A DNA stretch of 64,000 bases from Pomphorhynchus laevis (lineage: Eukaryota; Acanthocephala; Palaeacanthocephala; Echinorhynchida; Pomphorhynchidae). Of this stretch, positions 1 to 11,029 are shown in pieces. How positions within the stretch are numbered: the first letter of the stretch is position 1; each line of letters begins with the position of its first letter. A program made the translations under genes and the position numbers. The stretch lies in NCBI GenBank assembly GCA_012934845.2, contig WNNJ02001260.1:42171-106170 (forward strand). The letters run 5' to 3'. The notes below the pieces were generated by a model that was not told the DNA's origin, did no database searches, and saw nothing but the letters and a program-made list of their open reading frames with translations.

Positions 1-1094
1 CTAAATAACTTAGGTCCAATCTGGTAGTGGAACTTAAGGTTCTTTATTTAAAAGTGCAGAACATGCTAATAACATCTAAGATACATTATCGACATATCAA
101 TAACTTCATGGTACAACAACAATCAGTCGTGAACGTATTTATCTATCAAAAACACAAATAAAGGAGCTTGATTTAATTCGAAATGCAGTATATTTTCCAT
201 TATATCTAGAGAATAAGGTAACGAACCTATTCGTTAGTCTTCCTGATTTTCAAATCAACGCCAAAAGAATATTTTGTTATGTATAAAAGCAACTATTGGT
301 TTGTTTGGCGGATTGACGAATATAGTACATAATAATTTAATAAAAATACCAAAAATTGGTAAATACTTCTATTATTTGAACTCGAATAGCGCCTGCTGTT
401 CATATATTTAAAAATTAGCACTCGCAATGGTCAAAATATAAAATTGAATTTTACCAAAACCCAATTTTAAACAGTGTATATTTACATACAAATATCAAGA
501 TTCCACAATCGATAAAGCTCCAGCTAAAATTGCTAGATGATCGTGTTTGGAAGAAGCTGATTTTGAAAATCAAGTAGAAGTCTAAATTAGTTACATGTAG
601 GCAACATTAGTTGTTCATAAACTTTTTAATTCCCAGCATTCTTAGAATATTTTAAGTATTTTAAGTTCTCGCACCCCTTGTAGCACATAAAATGAAATAT
701 TTAAAAATAAAGATGATAGCAACCGAATAAAGTTTGTAGAACTAATTTTTGAAATATAATGTTGAACAAAAATGAAATATACGGAAACGAAAAAATGCAA
801 CAAAGTGCATGTAAACAGCATGACTATAAAAAAGTTAAATTTTAATCTGTATGATTTTTTCATCTAAATATATAAATTCATCTATACATGATTTTATCCA
901 TACATTATTTTTTCCTGTTTATTTTAAAGAGTTTAAAACTTGACACTGCTAATAATAGAAATTATCATGTCTGCCTGTGACATCAAACAATTTTTAAATC
1001 TTGTCTTGATCGACAAAATAACTAAATCCAGACTAGTTTAAGTAAGTTGTGGCGAATAGAATGAGTACACATACTATGCGTTCAAACTGCATTA
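1..1094. other. AT-rich sequence without recognisable gene
   Basis: No open frame here has recognisable motifs. The longest, 642-863 on the minus strand, is a low-complexity hydrophobic frame typical of AT-rich DNA. Nothing else is identified. Confidence 0.6.
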
Positions 1095-1993
1095 AAATAT
1101 GTCATATTAGCTAACTGAATCGACGTAATTTATATAATTTATAAATTAAAAAAATAATGCTAAATAAAAATCAAATAAAAATAATTAAATATTAATAAAT
1201 AATTATAAATATAATTATAAATTATAATTATAAGATTTTATATAATTTATACAACATTAAAATTTAAAATTGAAGTTTAACATAAAAATCAATTTTTATG
1301 AATTGACTAATAAATAATATATAATGCATTAGAATAAGGATTAGAGTTTAAATTTATTTTTAATAATATTTTATTGATTTATATATTTAACTATTTTCTG
1401 TTTGATGGTATTTTTATTCTAACCTAGTTTAAAATATGTATCTCTTAAATATGTATCTTAATATGTATCTATTAAGAGTTTGTGAAGAGCTCACACTAAA
1501 TAATTTATATTATATCTTGTTGACAATTTAACTTATTACTTTATGTGACGATTATATTAAAAAAATAACATCTATTAAATTATTTAAATGATTTTGAAGA
1601 AAGCCAATATCATTACATATTGTTGCAATTCTTAAAATTTCATTATTTAATGTATTATATTTTATATAATATGGTATGCATGAATGCTCATGCAAAAATA
1701 TGTTTCTTGAATATTTAAATATGTCATTTTTACGCTATAAATTAATAGTAGTTTTAGTTAATGTTAATTTAATGTTCATATCTAGATATACACCTTCTTT
1801 ATCATCCATATTGGTTTTATTAAGAATAAGGCTTTCTGGATAAATTGGTTCGCTTATTGAATAAAAATTGTTAAAGTTAAATACACATAAATCATCAATA
1901 TATCGAAGCATATATGTCATATCTTTGAATAATTTAGATTTATTTTTACACAGTTATGAACAAATTCATATTCTATAAAGCTCATATTTAATT
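1095..1993 (-). mobile_element. PLE-1 fragment: RT C-terminal part plus AT-rich 3-prime module
   Basis: Read on the minus strand, 1920-1735 encodes the RT motif C box LRYIDDLCVF (catalytic YIDD), followed by the PESLILNKTN block found in the other PLE-1 copies at 39650 and 50870. The similarity continues with breaks to about 1480. An AT-rich 3-prime module follows (about 1400-1095) and ends in a sequence close to TTCAGTTAGCTAATATG, which also ends the copies at 40.5, 51.4, 53.7 and 54.4 kb. Everything upstream of motif C is missing, so the copy is 5-prime truncated. No GIY-YIG nuclease motif is present. Family assignment rests on similarity to the longer copy at 7.2-8.1 kb. Confidence 0.7.
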
Positions 1994-2043
1994 TTTAAAG
2001 GAGTACGGATTTATTATCCATTCTTCAGAAGTTTTTAGTTTAC

Positions 2044-2076
2044 CATGATTACTATTACCAGGTAATGATAATCATG
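2044..2076. repeat. Imperfect hairpin, 16-bp arms
   Basis: The arms CATGATTACTATTACC and GGTAATGATAATCATG are inverted copies with two mismatches around a single A. It lies between the PLE-1 fragment and gypsy element A and may be an element end. No function is assigned. Confidence 0.5.
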
Positions 2077-2194
2077 CATCAACCTTAGGAATGGATATAA
2101 ACACTGTTGCTGATTCTTCTCTTACTATTGTGGGTAGCAGTGACTTCGCTTCGATAAAACTTAAATGAACAACATTTAAGAACTTAAATGAACA

Positions 2195-2750
2195 ACATAC
2201 TGCGAATTGATATGCTTGCTGAAAAAGTATTTGTATATTTATACTTTACAAAATTTGACTTGATTTCGGCATATCATAAAGTACTTTTAAATTAGAACGA
2301 ACGTGATTTTACAGGTTTCGAAGCTAATGGTCGTTTATACCAATTTATCAAAGTACCGTCTAGGTTAACCAATGCGCCGGCACCTTTCCATCGAATTATA
2401 TATGATATAATATCAAGAGAATCACTGCGAGACACTTTTGCTTATCTAGACGATATCGTCATATGTGGACATTCACAATCAAAACACGATGCTAATCTTA
2501 AAAAATTTATGCGGAATGTGGACGATTATGGATTAATTCTAAACGACCAAAGGACCATTTTTGCGCCGATCACATTACATGGTTAGGCTATTTTATCCAA
2601 AATAAACAATTGAGGCATGATCCGTAACGTATTCGGACACTTATTAATATGGAGTCACCGACAAACCTAAAGGATTTAAAGCGGATCATCGAGATGTTAA
2701 CTCATTGTTCGAAATGAGTCATCAATTTTTCAAAAACTTTATTTTCTTCT
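2195..2750 (+). pseudogene. gypsy A reverse transcriptase remnant
   Basis: The RT core is recognisable across several frames: PRIDMLAEK-like start, FDLISAYHK (motif A with catalytic Asp), GFEANGRLYQF, then FAYLDDIVICGHS (motif C) near 2435-2480. At least one stop in the KVLLN region (about 2293) and another near 2585 break the frame. No functional product is expected. Confidence 0.8.
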
Positions 2751-2769
2751 AGAGATCAAGGAATTTCCC

Positions 2770-3335
2770 ATGAACGAAAAAGCCGAGAACGCATACCAAT
2801 GTCTTAAAAATGAAATAGCTAAATCAGTTATTATATATATGAAGGGAATCCGGTTTTTATCGAAACAGACGCTTCCGGTCATGCAATCGAAGCAGTGTTG
2901 TGGCAGAATGGTTACCCGGTTGCTTTTTATTCTCAAAATATTCGCGGCGCGAGTATCAATTATTCTGCGGCAGAAAAAGAGGCCTTAGACATTGTGGAAG
3001 CAATCAAAGCGTGGAGACATTATCTGCTTGGAAACCGGTTCCGATTGATAACCGATCAGAAAAGTGTCGCCTATATTTTTGACAAAGCACACCGCAGCCG
3101 TATAAAAAAACAATAAAATGATCAGATGGCGGATTGAACTTACCTTTTTTAATTTTGACATTATATATCGGCCAGGTAAGTTTAATATTTCTGCAGACGT
3201 ATTATCTCGCCAAAAAATGTGCCGATGTCAGAAATCATAATTTGAATGAAGTGTATGACCTGCATGTGAAATTTTATGTGAAAAAAAAAGATAACTCGCC
3301 TTGCCCATTTGATAAAGACGCGAAACTTTCCATAT
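2770..3335 (+). pseudogene. gypsy A RNase H and linker remnant
   Basis: The segment encodes the RNase H start with FIETDASGHAI (first catalytic Asp in TDAS), then GYPVAFYSQNI, a YSAAEKEALDIVEAI block with the catalytic Glu, and FRLITDQKSVAYIF with a further acidic residue. The frame shifts near 2890 and again after SRIKKQ (about 3115). Downstream, IRWRIELTFFNFDI-like residues continue the tether seen in element B. It is inactive because of the shifts. Confidence 0.8.
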
Positions 3336-3339
3336 TCAA

Positions 3340-3690
3340 TTGATTACTTATGTACTGTCGTTTAATCGTAAAATCTTCGCTCGCCTGAAACCTAAATTCT
3401 ACAAACCAAACGATCACAAATTAGTAAAAGCCAGCCAGCTGCTTGAGCGTATATTAATTGACTTCATAGGGCCTCTTCCTTCAAATTCACACAGTTGTTT
3501 TCTTTTTTGCTATAGATAAATATTCTCGTTTTCCAGTGGTTTATCCGTGTGCTGGCATGTCAATGTACACGATGATAAGATGCCTTGATGAAATATTTGT
3601 TATGTTTGGCACTTCTTCGTTTATTCATTCTGATCGCGGTCGATTCTTAATGTCTGAACAGCTGAGTATTTGCTTAGGTAAGCAAATACT
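3340..3690 (+). pseudogene. gypsy A integrase core remnant
   Basis: QLLERILIDFIGPLP carries the first catalytic Asp of the DDE core. FGTSSFIHSDRGRFLMSEQL (within 3536-3690) carries the second Asp. The region that should follow, with the GNGQVERYNG-type catalytic Glu seen in element B, is replaced by unrelated sequence. A frameshift separates the two recognisable blocks near 3500. The HHCC zinc module is not recognised. Confidence 0.75.
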
Positions 3691-3798
3691 GAGACAATGT
3701 GATTTTATCAATAAATTTTAAGATTCATACATTTTAAGAAATTGAAAATGTTCTTTAAGATTTAATTTCGTTTGTTTACTCTAATATACGTTAAAAGA
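3627..3798. repeat. 172-bp duplicated segment, copy 1 (pair at 6914-7085)
   Basis: The segment starts inside the gypsy A integrase (ATTCTGATCGCGG) and runs into the unrelated sequence that replaces the integrase. The same 172 bases, with only a few differences, recur at 6914-7085 without the rest of the element. The duplication therefore spans the junction and postdates it. Confidence 0.85.
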
Positions 3799-3842
3799 GT
3801 TACGTTAACTACGCATACAACGTAATGCGTACTTAACGTAAC
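3799..3842. repeat. 44-bp near-perfect palindrome at insertion border
   Basis: The arms GTTACGTTAACTACGCAT and ATGCGTACTTAACGTAAC are inverted around ACAACGTA with one mismatch. It lies where the foreign stretch in gypsy A ends, before the integrase C-terminal coding resumes near 3870. It may be the terminus of a small foldback or TIR element. Confidence 0.6.
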
Positions 3843-3869
3843 GGAATGAAGGACGGAATGAAGCTACCA

Positions 3870-4384
3870 ATATCAAATTGGCAATTGGTTTTACCAGAAG
3901 CTCTTCACTCTTTACGATCCTTACTCTGCACTGCTTCGAATGAAACGCCACACAATAGAATACCAACGTCGTTCATCAAAAGACACTTCGCTTCCAGATT
4001 GGTTGGTGAATTTAAGTGACGTGTATGTCAAAGGTTGTAATCGTATCCATAAATTTAGCCCCCTATTCGACCGGGCTAAATTAATTCATTCCAACCAAAA
4101 TTATGCTCTTGTACGGTACGCAAATGGTTATGAAAGTTGGGTGTCTACGCAACAAATTTGCGAGAGCTCCGCCTCTCAATGATAATTTAGCGAACGAAAG
4201 CGAAATTATGGGACAGCCGAAGGAAGTTGGGGGCGACTACGTATCCAGCAAGTCAGGAGAAATTGATCCGCTAATCCAGGAAAATGAAGTTTGCAAAGCG
4301 GAGATAGCTGCTGATCGAACTAATGAACGACATGACGTAGGAGAATCTCCAAATGAAATCGAATCATTCACAGTGCGTCGTTAA
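3870..4384 (+). pseudogene. gypsy A integrase C-terminal region
   Basis: LPEALHSLRSLLCTASNETPH is the conserved segment after the integrase core in this Ty3/gypsy lineage. The frame then shifts near 3965 into RRSSKDTSLPDWLVNLSDVYVK and NYALVRYANGYESWVSTQQI, the counterpart of ASPYYALVRLSDGRESTVPTKQL in element B. An acidic tail runs to a stop at 4384 through a further frame overlap around 4103-4182. This is the end of the pol reading frame. Confidence 0.75.
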
Positions 4385-5240
4385 GGGAGGAATAGACGGA
4401 CCCCGAAGTACTTGGACAATTATTCTCTGGAGGGATGAATGTCGTGATCTTGTTTGTAATTGAAACATAAACTCAATTTTCTAGATGTTAAATAAAACCT
4501 TCTAAGGTCGTTTTCTTGTCACAAATATAATCTTGATTTTAAAATTCTTCATCGAGTGAGTATCAAAGTGTTGTTTCTTGAAAATTTGCAGGATTACAAA
4601 TTGTAAAATTAGTTTAATAAGTAAATATATTCTGGTTAAGTTTCCTTTTACATCCATTGAAATATAAGAAAACCATCTTTACCATAAAAATGAGCACTAA
4701 TTTCCATAAATCATATTCTGCTAAAATGAATAGACACGGAAAATTTAAGGTTCAAATTTCTAAACACCTTAAACCAATCAGAATATAAATACTCTCAAAT
4801 GTGTCAAATGTAGTATAATTTTCTAGCAATTTATAAGAAATACAATATCTTATATAAACTTTTTTCCAATCGAACACGTTGAGGCTGAGATAAGATTCAG
4901 CCGAATTTTGACAAAAACACCAATAAATTTTGCCGTTGAGTTGTTTTTGACAGTGTCAATCGACGCAGCTTGATGAGCTACATTTTTCTGTTAAGAATTA
5001 TTGATGCTAATCGATTTTTAAAATTTTGAATTTTTGAGCAATATCAATAAGCGCTAATTTATTTTTGTTATTTTCTCTAGCATCAGCAGTAAAAGGTACC
5101 TTTGGTGATGCTAGTAGAAACTCGCAAAATATAAAATAAAGTTATTTTTAATTAACAATTGAATGTTAAAAAGTTTAACAAATTTATGTCGTGAAAAATG
5201 TGGAACCTTTTCATATTTATTTGTCTAAAAGAATAAATTA
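4385..5240. other. Non-coding AT-rich spacer
   Basis: No frame with recognisable motifs. The 3-prime LTR of element A was looked for here, but no matching copy was found upstream of 2195, so no LTR is claimed. Confidence 0.5.
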
Positions 5241-5371
5241 AGTTTAGTGATGATTGACATACTTAATTTACACACTTGCAGACCATCAAAACAATAGGCA
5301 TTAATTGATCTTCTTGATATGTGATATTTATTTCTATTATAAATTGATTGTTCACTCATTCTTTAGATATT

Positions 5372-5569
5372 TTGTTATTACAGGAACAAAGAAGCAGAAA
5401 TTATCCTTTATTTGATTAAAAAATTCTATATGCCGATAGCTCCTGCTATCATAATCTGAATTACAATAAAATCTATTTTATGGTAATTCTGATGATGATA
5501 GCAGGAGCTATTGAAATAGAATTTCTTAACAAATAAAAGATAATTTCTGCTTCTTTGTTCCTGTAACAA
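5372..5569. mobile_element. 198-bp foldback (MITE-like) element
   Basis: The left arm begins TTGTTATTACAGGAACAAAG and the right arm ends with its inverted copy CTTTGTTCCTGTAACAA. Similarity continues inward through GCAGAAATTATC and ATAGCTCCTGCTATCAT for about 80 bp per arm. The centre (about 5455-5488) is itself a hairpin, so almost the whole element folds into one stem. It has no coding capacity. It could be a non-autonomous DNA transposon; transcription would give a long hairpin RNA. Confidence 0.75.
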
Positions 5570-5884
5570 CTATATATTTGAAATGGAAGAAGATTATGGG
5601 TTTAGTATTTATTATCTTTAGATATTGCAAAATTAGGAGAGTAATAAGTACTTATTACACTCTCTTAATTATACAATATCTATTTATGAGTGATTTAAAC
5701 AAGAAAGTTTAAACCTGCATACTTTTTACAAACTTCGTCGAGAAGCTTAATCCGGAATGCGCCTACCACAGACGCCTAGCCAACAATTGGGGCATTTCGA
5801 CATTAGTCACTACAGTGACTAATTATCAATTAACTATCTGCAGTGACATTATCACAACAGGTAGAATGGAAATATCTATTCCAC

Positions 5885-5914
5885 TTCAAATAGAAATATC
5901 TATTTCTATTTGAA
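5885..5914. repeat. Perfect palindrome, 14-bp arms
   Basis: TTCAAATAGAAATA and TATTTCTATTTGAA are perfect inverted copies around TC. It lies at the start of block Y of the interrupted repeat and may mark an insertion border. Confidence 0.6.
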
Positions 5915-6913
5915 ACAAATTAAGGGAGAATTGTTTACAAATAAATTAAGAAATTTGAAGAGCATATATTTGTTTATAATTTAATAACTACTTTTCTGTT
6001 TATTATAAGTGCCATAATATTTGATTATTGCCAAAACTTATTTTATCAAATTGTAAACAGTTAGCTAATTTTGAGTGTAAAAGAACTAATACAGTTTGGC
6101 GTTGATCGGCATACCCAATTTACACACTTTCAAACAATCAAAACAATAGGAATGAATTGATCTTCTTGATATCTGATATCTATTTCTATTTGAACGAAAT
6201 TAAGCGAAAACTGTTTACAAAATAAATTGAGAAATTTGAAGAGCATCCATTTGTTTATAATTTAAGCTCTACTTTTCTGTTTATAATAAGTTCCATAATC
6301 ATCTGTAATCTTGATTCTAATAAATCGTATAATATTTATTAATCAATTCACAAATATTGAGTTTTAAAAAATTTTAATTTTTATAAACCTAAATTATATG
6401 AAATCGTAATATATATTATAGCATATAATATTTATATATTATATATTATATTTATGAGACTATATAAAGTATAATGCCAGCTTGGCAAATTAAAGCAAAT
6501 TTTTTAAAAATAGCAATCTTGCCAATCAAGTGGGTAAATCATGGCCAAGACATATTTACTCTTTTACGTACAATTGAAAGAAAGTGGGAAAGGATCGATT
6601 TTTTATCATAGAAAATTATTGTATCTCCCGCTGTTTCACTTAATCGAGTAAAAACAATAGGATTGCAAACCAAAAAAAAACATTGGTGAATGTTTGGTTA
6701 GACCAAAACTCAGTCTAATAAGTCCGATTGAGAAAACGTTTTGAGAGTGTATCATATTTTTATTAAGCTGTTAAAATATCGACTAAATTTGTATCATCCA
6801 AGATTATTTACTGTTTTAGGTGTAAAAATGTTAATTCCGTGGTTGTATTTCGGCAGAATGTTCTTAGTAGAAAGGAATGCTAATTATTCTAATTATATAG
6901 AATACGATGTTAT

Positions 6914-7085
6914 ATTCTGATCGCGGTCGATTCTTAATGTCTGAACAGCTGAGTATTTGCTTAGGTAAGCAAATACTGAGGCAATGTGATTTTATCAATA
7001 AATTTTAAGATTCATAATTTTTAAGAAATTGAAAATGTTCTTTAAGATTTAATTTCGTTTGTTTACTCTAATATACGTTAAAAGA
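6914..7085. repeat. 172-bp duplicated segment, copy 2
   Basis: It matches 3627-3798 end to end with only a few differences. It carries a stranded piece of gypsy integrase plus the foreign junction sequence. It is followed by short ATATACGTTA-type repeats (7066-7130) and then by the truncated 3-prime end of a minus-strand PLE-1. Confidence 0.85.
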
Positions 7086-7189
7086 CGTTAAATATACGTT
7101 AATATACGTCTAATATACGTTACAAAACGTTAAAATGAAAATATACGCAAATATTATATGATTGTATAATTTAAGTTTTTAATATTTAA

Positions 7190-8265
7190 TGCATTTGTCA
7201 GAAAAAAACTTAATTCCTTAGCTATAATTGGGCTCTTATTATCTCCCATTAGAACAGCTTTACTTGTATTTAGATTTCCCTACTTTTAAATAACTTTGAT
7301 TTATTAAAATTTTTAAGGATTCTAATAATTCAATTTTATCCATATATTTATATTTACTTGATGGTTTAATTTTTGTTAGATAGGCGTTATAATTATTATA
7401 ACATATATATGTATATCTTTTTTCGAATATAAGATTAATTAATTTTACTAACGCTTCTTTAATATCTACTAAACCTAGATTTGTATAAAGAGTACTAAAA
7501 TCGTATGTATTTATATTTTGAAAATTTATTCCTTTTGTCTGTTCTAAAAATTCTTTTGTAGAATTAATACTGAAATAGTGATTTATTCCAGTATTAATTT
7601 CGATTACCTTGCAATATTTTTTAAACTGTGCTTTAATTACTTTAAGTATTTTATTTATATAGACAGAAAGTGGTTTTAATGTACATTTAAACGCACTACA
7701 TATGAACCTAGGTTTTATTGGATTTTTATGTAATTTTGGATTCCAATATAATATAGGTATAGTTTTATTATCTAATTCAACCTTTATACCCTTTTTATCC
7801 ATTATAGAACAGTGACTTGTAATAATTAATTCTAAACTCAACTCACTACGTTCATATGTTGGATTTACATTTAAATCATTAGAATTAACCTCTTTCATTA
7901 GTATATCATAACACAGCTTTTTGCATATGAAGACAAAGTTATTACTAGCTTTATCAATAATTGTTATTATATAGTTATCCTTTAATTTAGTAAGTTCTTT
8001 ATACATATCTTTATTAATCCTATCTTTTTCTTTTAATTTTATCAAGTATAAAATCTTTCCCAATTTTAATCCTAAATCTATTTAAGCTTTCGCTATTAAT
8101 CAACTTACCAAAGTAAGCATTTAGGTCATTATGACATTGATGCCTCTTTTTATGGCATTTTCCTTAATCCACTATTTTCAATTAATTCTAGATTATGGGT
8201 ACATATCTGTTCATTTATTTTATCAAAATTAAACTTTTACAATTGCATTCTGCTTCCATTATGTT
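7190..8265 (-). mobile_element. PLE-1, longest continuous reading frame
   Basis: The frame 8063-7260 (267 aa, -) encodes the N-terminal half of a Penelope-like RT. It holds NYIITIIDKASNNFVFICKK, ILYWNPKLHKNPIKPRFI, CTLKPLSVYINKILK and NTYDFSTLYTNL (motif A, catalytic Asp in YDFSTLYTN). Past a frameshift near 7260, VLMGDN and IIAKELSFFL-like residues match motif B of other copies (VPMGGNSSSIIADL). The element stops near 7190, before motif C, so it is 3-prime truncated. The stretch 8265-8080 matches the PLE-1 region just upstream of RT. PLE RTs extend host or template 3-prime ends by target-primed synthesis; this copy cannot, as YIDD is missing. Confidence 0.85.
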
Positions 8266-9415
8266 TCTAATGTTATCGTTACATATTGATTTTAATTTTT
8301 TATTATAGTTACAAATTTTCTATCAAATTGGTGGTAAACAGTTTATATATACTTTACAATAATAAATATTATGATATATTTCCTTTGATGAAATATAATG
8401 GAAATTTTAATATAACTTCGAAGAAAGAATATATCGATTATTTGAAAAAAGGTTTTTTAAACGTCGTCTTCTTAAATTTTGTATTAATATTTTATCTTAT
8501 TTCAAATTTTGTAAAAATTTAAAAATTTATTATTTTATGAAGTTTTATCGAATTTTCTGTAATGATTAATTAAAAGAGCATTAAAATATTTACTTAATCC
8601 GTTATTTAACTTTTTAAAATTTTGCAGGCCCATTAACTGAAAAGATCCAAATAAAGTATATGCAAATTCCATTAGCTCTGTTCTGTAATAAGTTTTATAA
8701 AAGTATCGTGTTTTTACAGTTAACAATCTTTAGAGATTTAATTGTTTTAATATTTTAAATCATTATACCTTTCGCGTCTAAAAATAAAAATATATTCCAA
8801 AGGATAAAAATAAAATTATTTTTTTAATTCCTTAAATGTTCGAGCTCCTATCAAGTATGTTTAAAGAAATATAGGTCGAAATCAATTATTTATCTTATCT
8901 ATCGTTTTTTGTCTTGTTAATTTTCCCCATGCATAGATTGTGATACATGCATGGTGAATCCTTTATTTTGTAGAGATTTGGTGCATATATGTCACGTAAT
9001 TTTCCTTTTTACAACAGATTTTAAACACTAAGAAAACGGCATGCATAATAAGAAATTACTTAATAAGATATCTTAGTTACATATTTACGATTAAACATAC
9101 AAGGTAACTAATAAGATGCAAGCAGCACAACCATACGAACTTTATCTCCGCATGAATGTAATATAATTTTATGTTTTGGTAAGCACGTCATCATGCACAT
9201 GTATCATTTCGCTTACTAAAACAGTTCACACAGTAAGTAATACCTGTACACAAATCAGCTTTATAACATTCACGGAGGAAAGGGCACTTGTATAAAGTTT
9301 GCACATTCATTCTAAAATGTTTTTCTTCATTAATAAAACGTGACTTATTTGCACAACGTTTCATTAAAATAAAAATTGATTTAGCTAAATAAGAGAAACA
9401 TTAGTGCAGAGAAAT
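8266..9415. other. AT-rich spacer without identified gene
   Basis: The open frames at 8286-8522 (+) and 8535-8726 (-) are low-complexity and show no family motifs. Nothing else is identified before the 3-prime end of the LINE at about 9420. Confidence 0.5.
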
Positions 9416-9779
9416 AAATATGAATTAAATAATAAGGTAGTTGCCTAGGAAAGGATCTCCAGCCGACTCCAAAAAGGATGTCGTATTCCCTAGTTGCACG
9501 GCTGCGCTGACTCGTAGCTGAATGCGCGTTTACCCAAGTACCCCCCAGAGGCGCACTTGGGTTTTCCCATTCAATAACCGATGCTGAGCCCGTTTCGGGG
9601 ACACCTAGCTTTCTTCAGGATACGTTTGAGTCTATCCATGTTAGCTTTCGCGGACCAGTTCACAGTAACGGTTAACCCCAGGTATTTTACTCGACTTGTG
9701 AAGGTAGGGAGTTGTTGATTAATCAATATGGAAGATAGAGCTGAGAGTGCTAGTCACTTTATATTTTTTCTTTGTCACA

Positions 9780-10830
9780 GGGGCGCCATGAAAGACAACC
9801 ATCTTCGATTTGGAGGAATTTTAAATAAGATTGGATATGGATGACTGAACTTTTTATCTTAAAAAGAAACGGTTGATGTCCGAGACTACATATTTGCACC
9901 TGCGTACAGAGAACAAGGATGTGGTATCATCAGCGTATACAACTAGATGTTGATCACGTTTAAAATTTTTGGATTGTACAATGGATGCAGCAGGATATAA
10001 GATAGGAGAAAGTGGAAATCATTGAGGTACACCCGTAATAGGGTATAACTCAAGCGCAACAGGGTTATCTTCATAGTAGAACCGCTTGGGGGTACAGTAA
10101 TATCTCCTCCCTGTTAAAAATTCTCGCAGGCAACTCGAGGGACCTGTGAGAGGAGACAACGAAGGGAATTGAGATGCGGTCAAACACAGCGGAAAAGTCA
10201 AAGAAAACAGCCACAGCGAGCTGATGACTGCTATCCCGACAAAACTGATACACTTCACCTATTGCTGAATAAACCGAGCTCCCTCAAACAAACCTATGAT
10301 AACTCGGTGGGATCAAGTTACGCCTACTTAAATAATCGCGGATTCTACGCGCAAGCGCTTTTTTAGATGAAAATGAGGGAGTTTTGAATCGAAATGGGCC
10401 GCAGGTTTTTAGGACATGAGACCAGACTACGCTTGGGTAAGAAAATTCTACGACTAATATTGATGTCGGCTACATCGGTTCGTGAGGCTAAAAGAATTGT
10501 GACGCCCACTTCTCTTCTTTATCGGCTGTCAAAAGCTGACAAATCCGAGAATATAGTAGAGCGACGGATTTGGAGGTGCCCGGATGTGGATCCCAAGAGA
10601 TAAGGATATCTGTAACAGATAAGTATCTGCTCCTGAAGTCACCCCCAGAAGAGATTGGTAGGGAGATTGAGTGGCTCCATAGTTATGTAGGGATAGTGAC
10701 TCTTCCAAAATTCTGTCAATGCCAATGCTTCCAATCCAACCCACAGCCCTTTCCCTCCAGCAGACAAACTTCTATTTCTTGAATATCTTCCAAAAGGAAG
10801 ACTGAGAGGGGTTAAGGTGAGCAAGGCTCG
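9780..10830 (-). pseudogene. LINE copy 2 reverse transcriptase remnant
   Basis: Recognisable RT blocks on the minus strand, in order, are AVAVFFDFSAVFDRIS near 10220-10170 (motif A, catalytic Asp of FDFS) and LVVYADDTTSLFS near 9955-9915 (motif C, YADD), with many stops and shifts between. A further segment at 10824-10529 matches the region between endonuclease and RT in copy 1. It is non-functional. Confidence 0.7.
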
Positions 10831-11029
10831 CCTTATCCCTGCTCAGCTGGAACCTATATCTAGAGCTTCAGTATTGATTCGAGAGTGCCTGTCTGGCGGA
10901 AACAGAGAGATTGGGAAGGTGTTGCATTTTAGCCAAAACTTTGAGTTTTGTAGGAGTGGGATTGTAAATACGACCTTTATAGGTAGTCGAAAGAAACGCG
11001 GTGGCTTGCGAAGAGAAGTAGGAATTAAA

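Larger units (their letters stand above)
2195..4384 (+). mobile_element. Decayed Ty3/gypsy retrotransposon A (pol remnant)
   Basis: The order of domains is RT, RNase H, integrase, which is the Ty3/gypsy order. RT remnants (about 2195-2600) include KFDLISAYHKV, GRLYQFIKVP and FAYLDDIVICGHS, the catalytic YLDD box, with stops between them. RNase H and integrase follow in changing frames. A foreign stretch of about 200 bp (about 3681-3875) replaces the part of the integrase that should carry the catalytic Glu. Gag, protease and LTRs were not found, so the element is truncated at both ends. The C-terminal part resembles gypsy element B at 25 kb, so both probably belong to one lineage. Confidence 0.85.
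5245..6302. repeat. Interrupted copy and complete copy of a ~205-bp dispersed repeat
   Basis: Block X (AATTTACACACTT... ATTGATCTTCTTGATAT) occurs at 5245-5335 and 6098-6190. Block Y (GAAATTTGAAGAGCAT... TACTTTTCTGTTTAT) occurs at 5899-6018 and 6181-6302. In the second copy X and Y are contiguous. In the first they are separated by about 560 bp holding a foldback element. The simplest reading is two copies of one repeat, the first split by insertions. The repeat encodes nothing recognisable. Confidence 0.7.

Noticed and set aside
4385-5240. 3-prime LTR of gypsy element A
   Set aside because: No upstream partner copy exists in the window.
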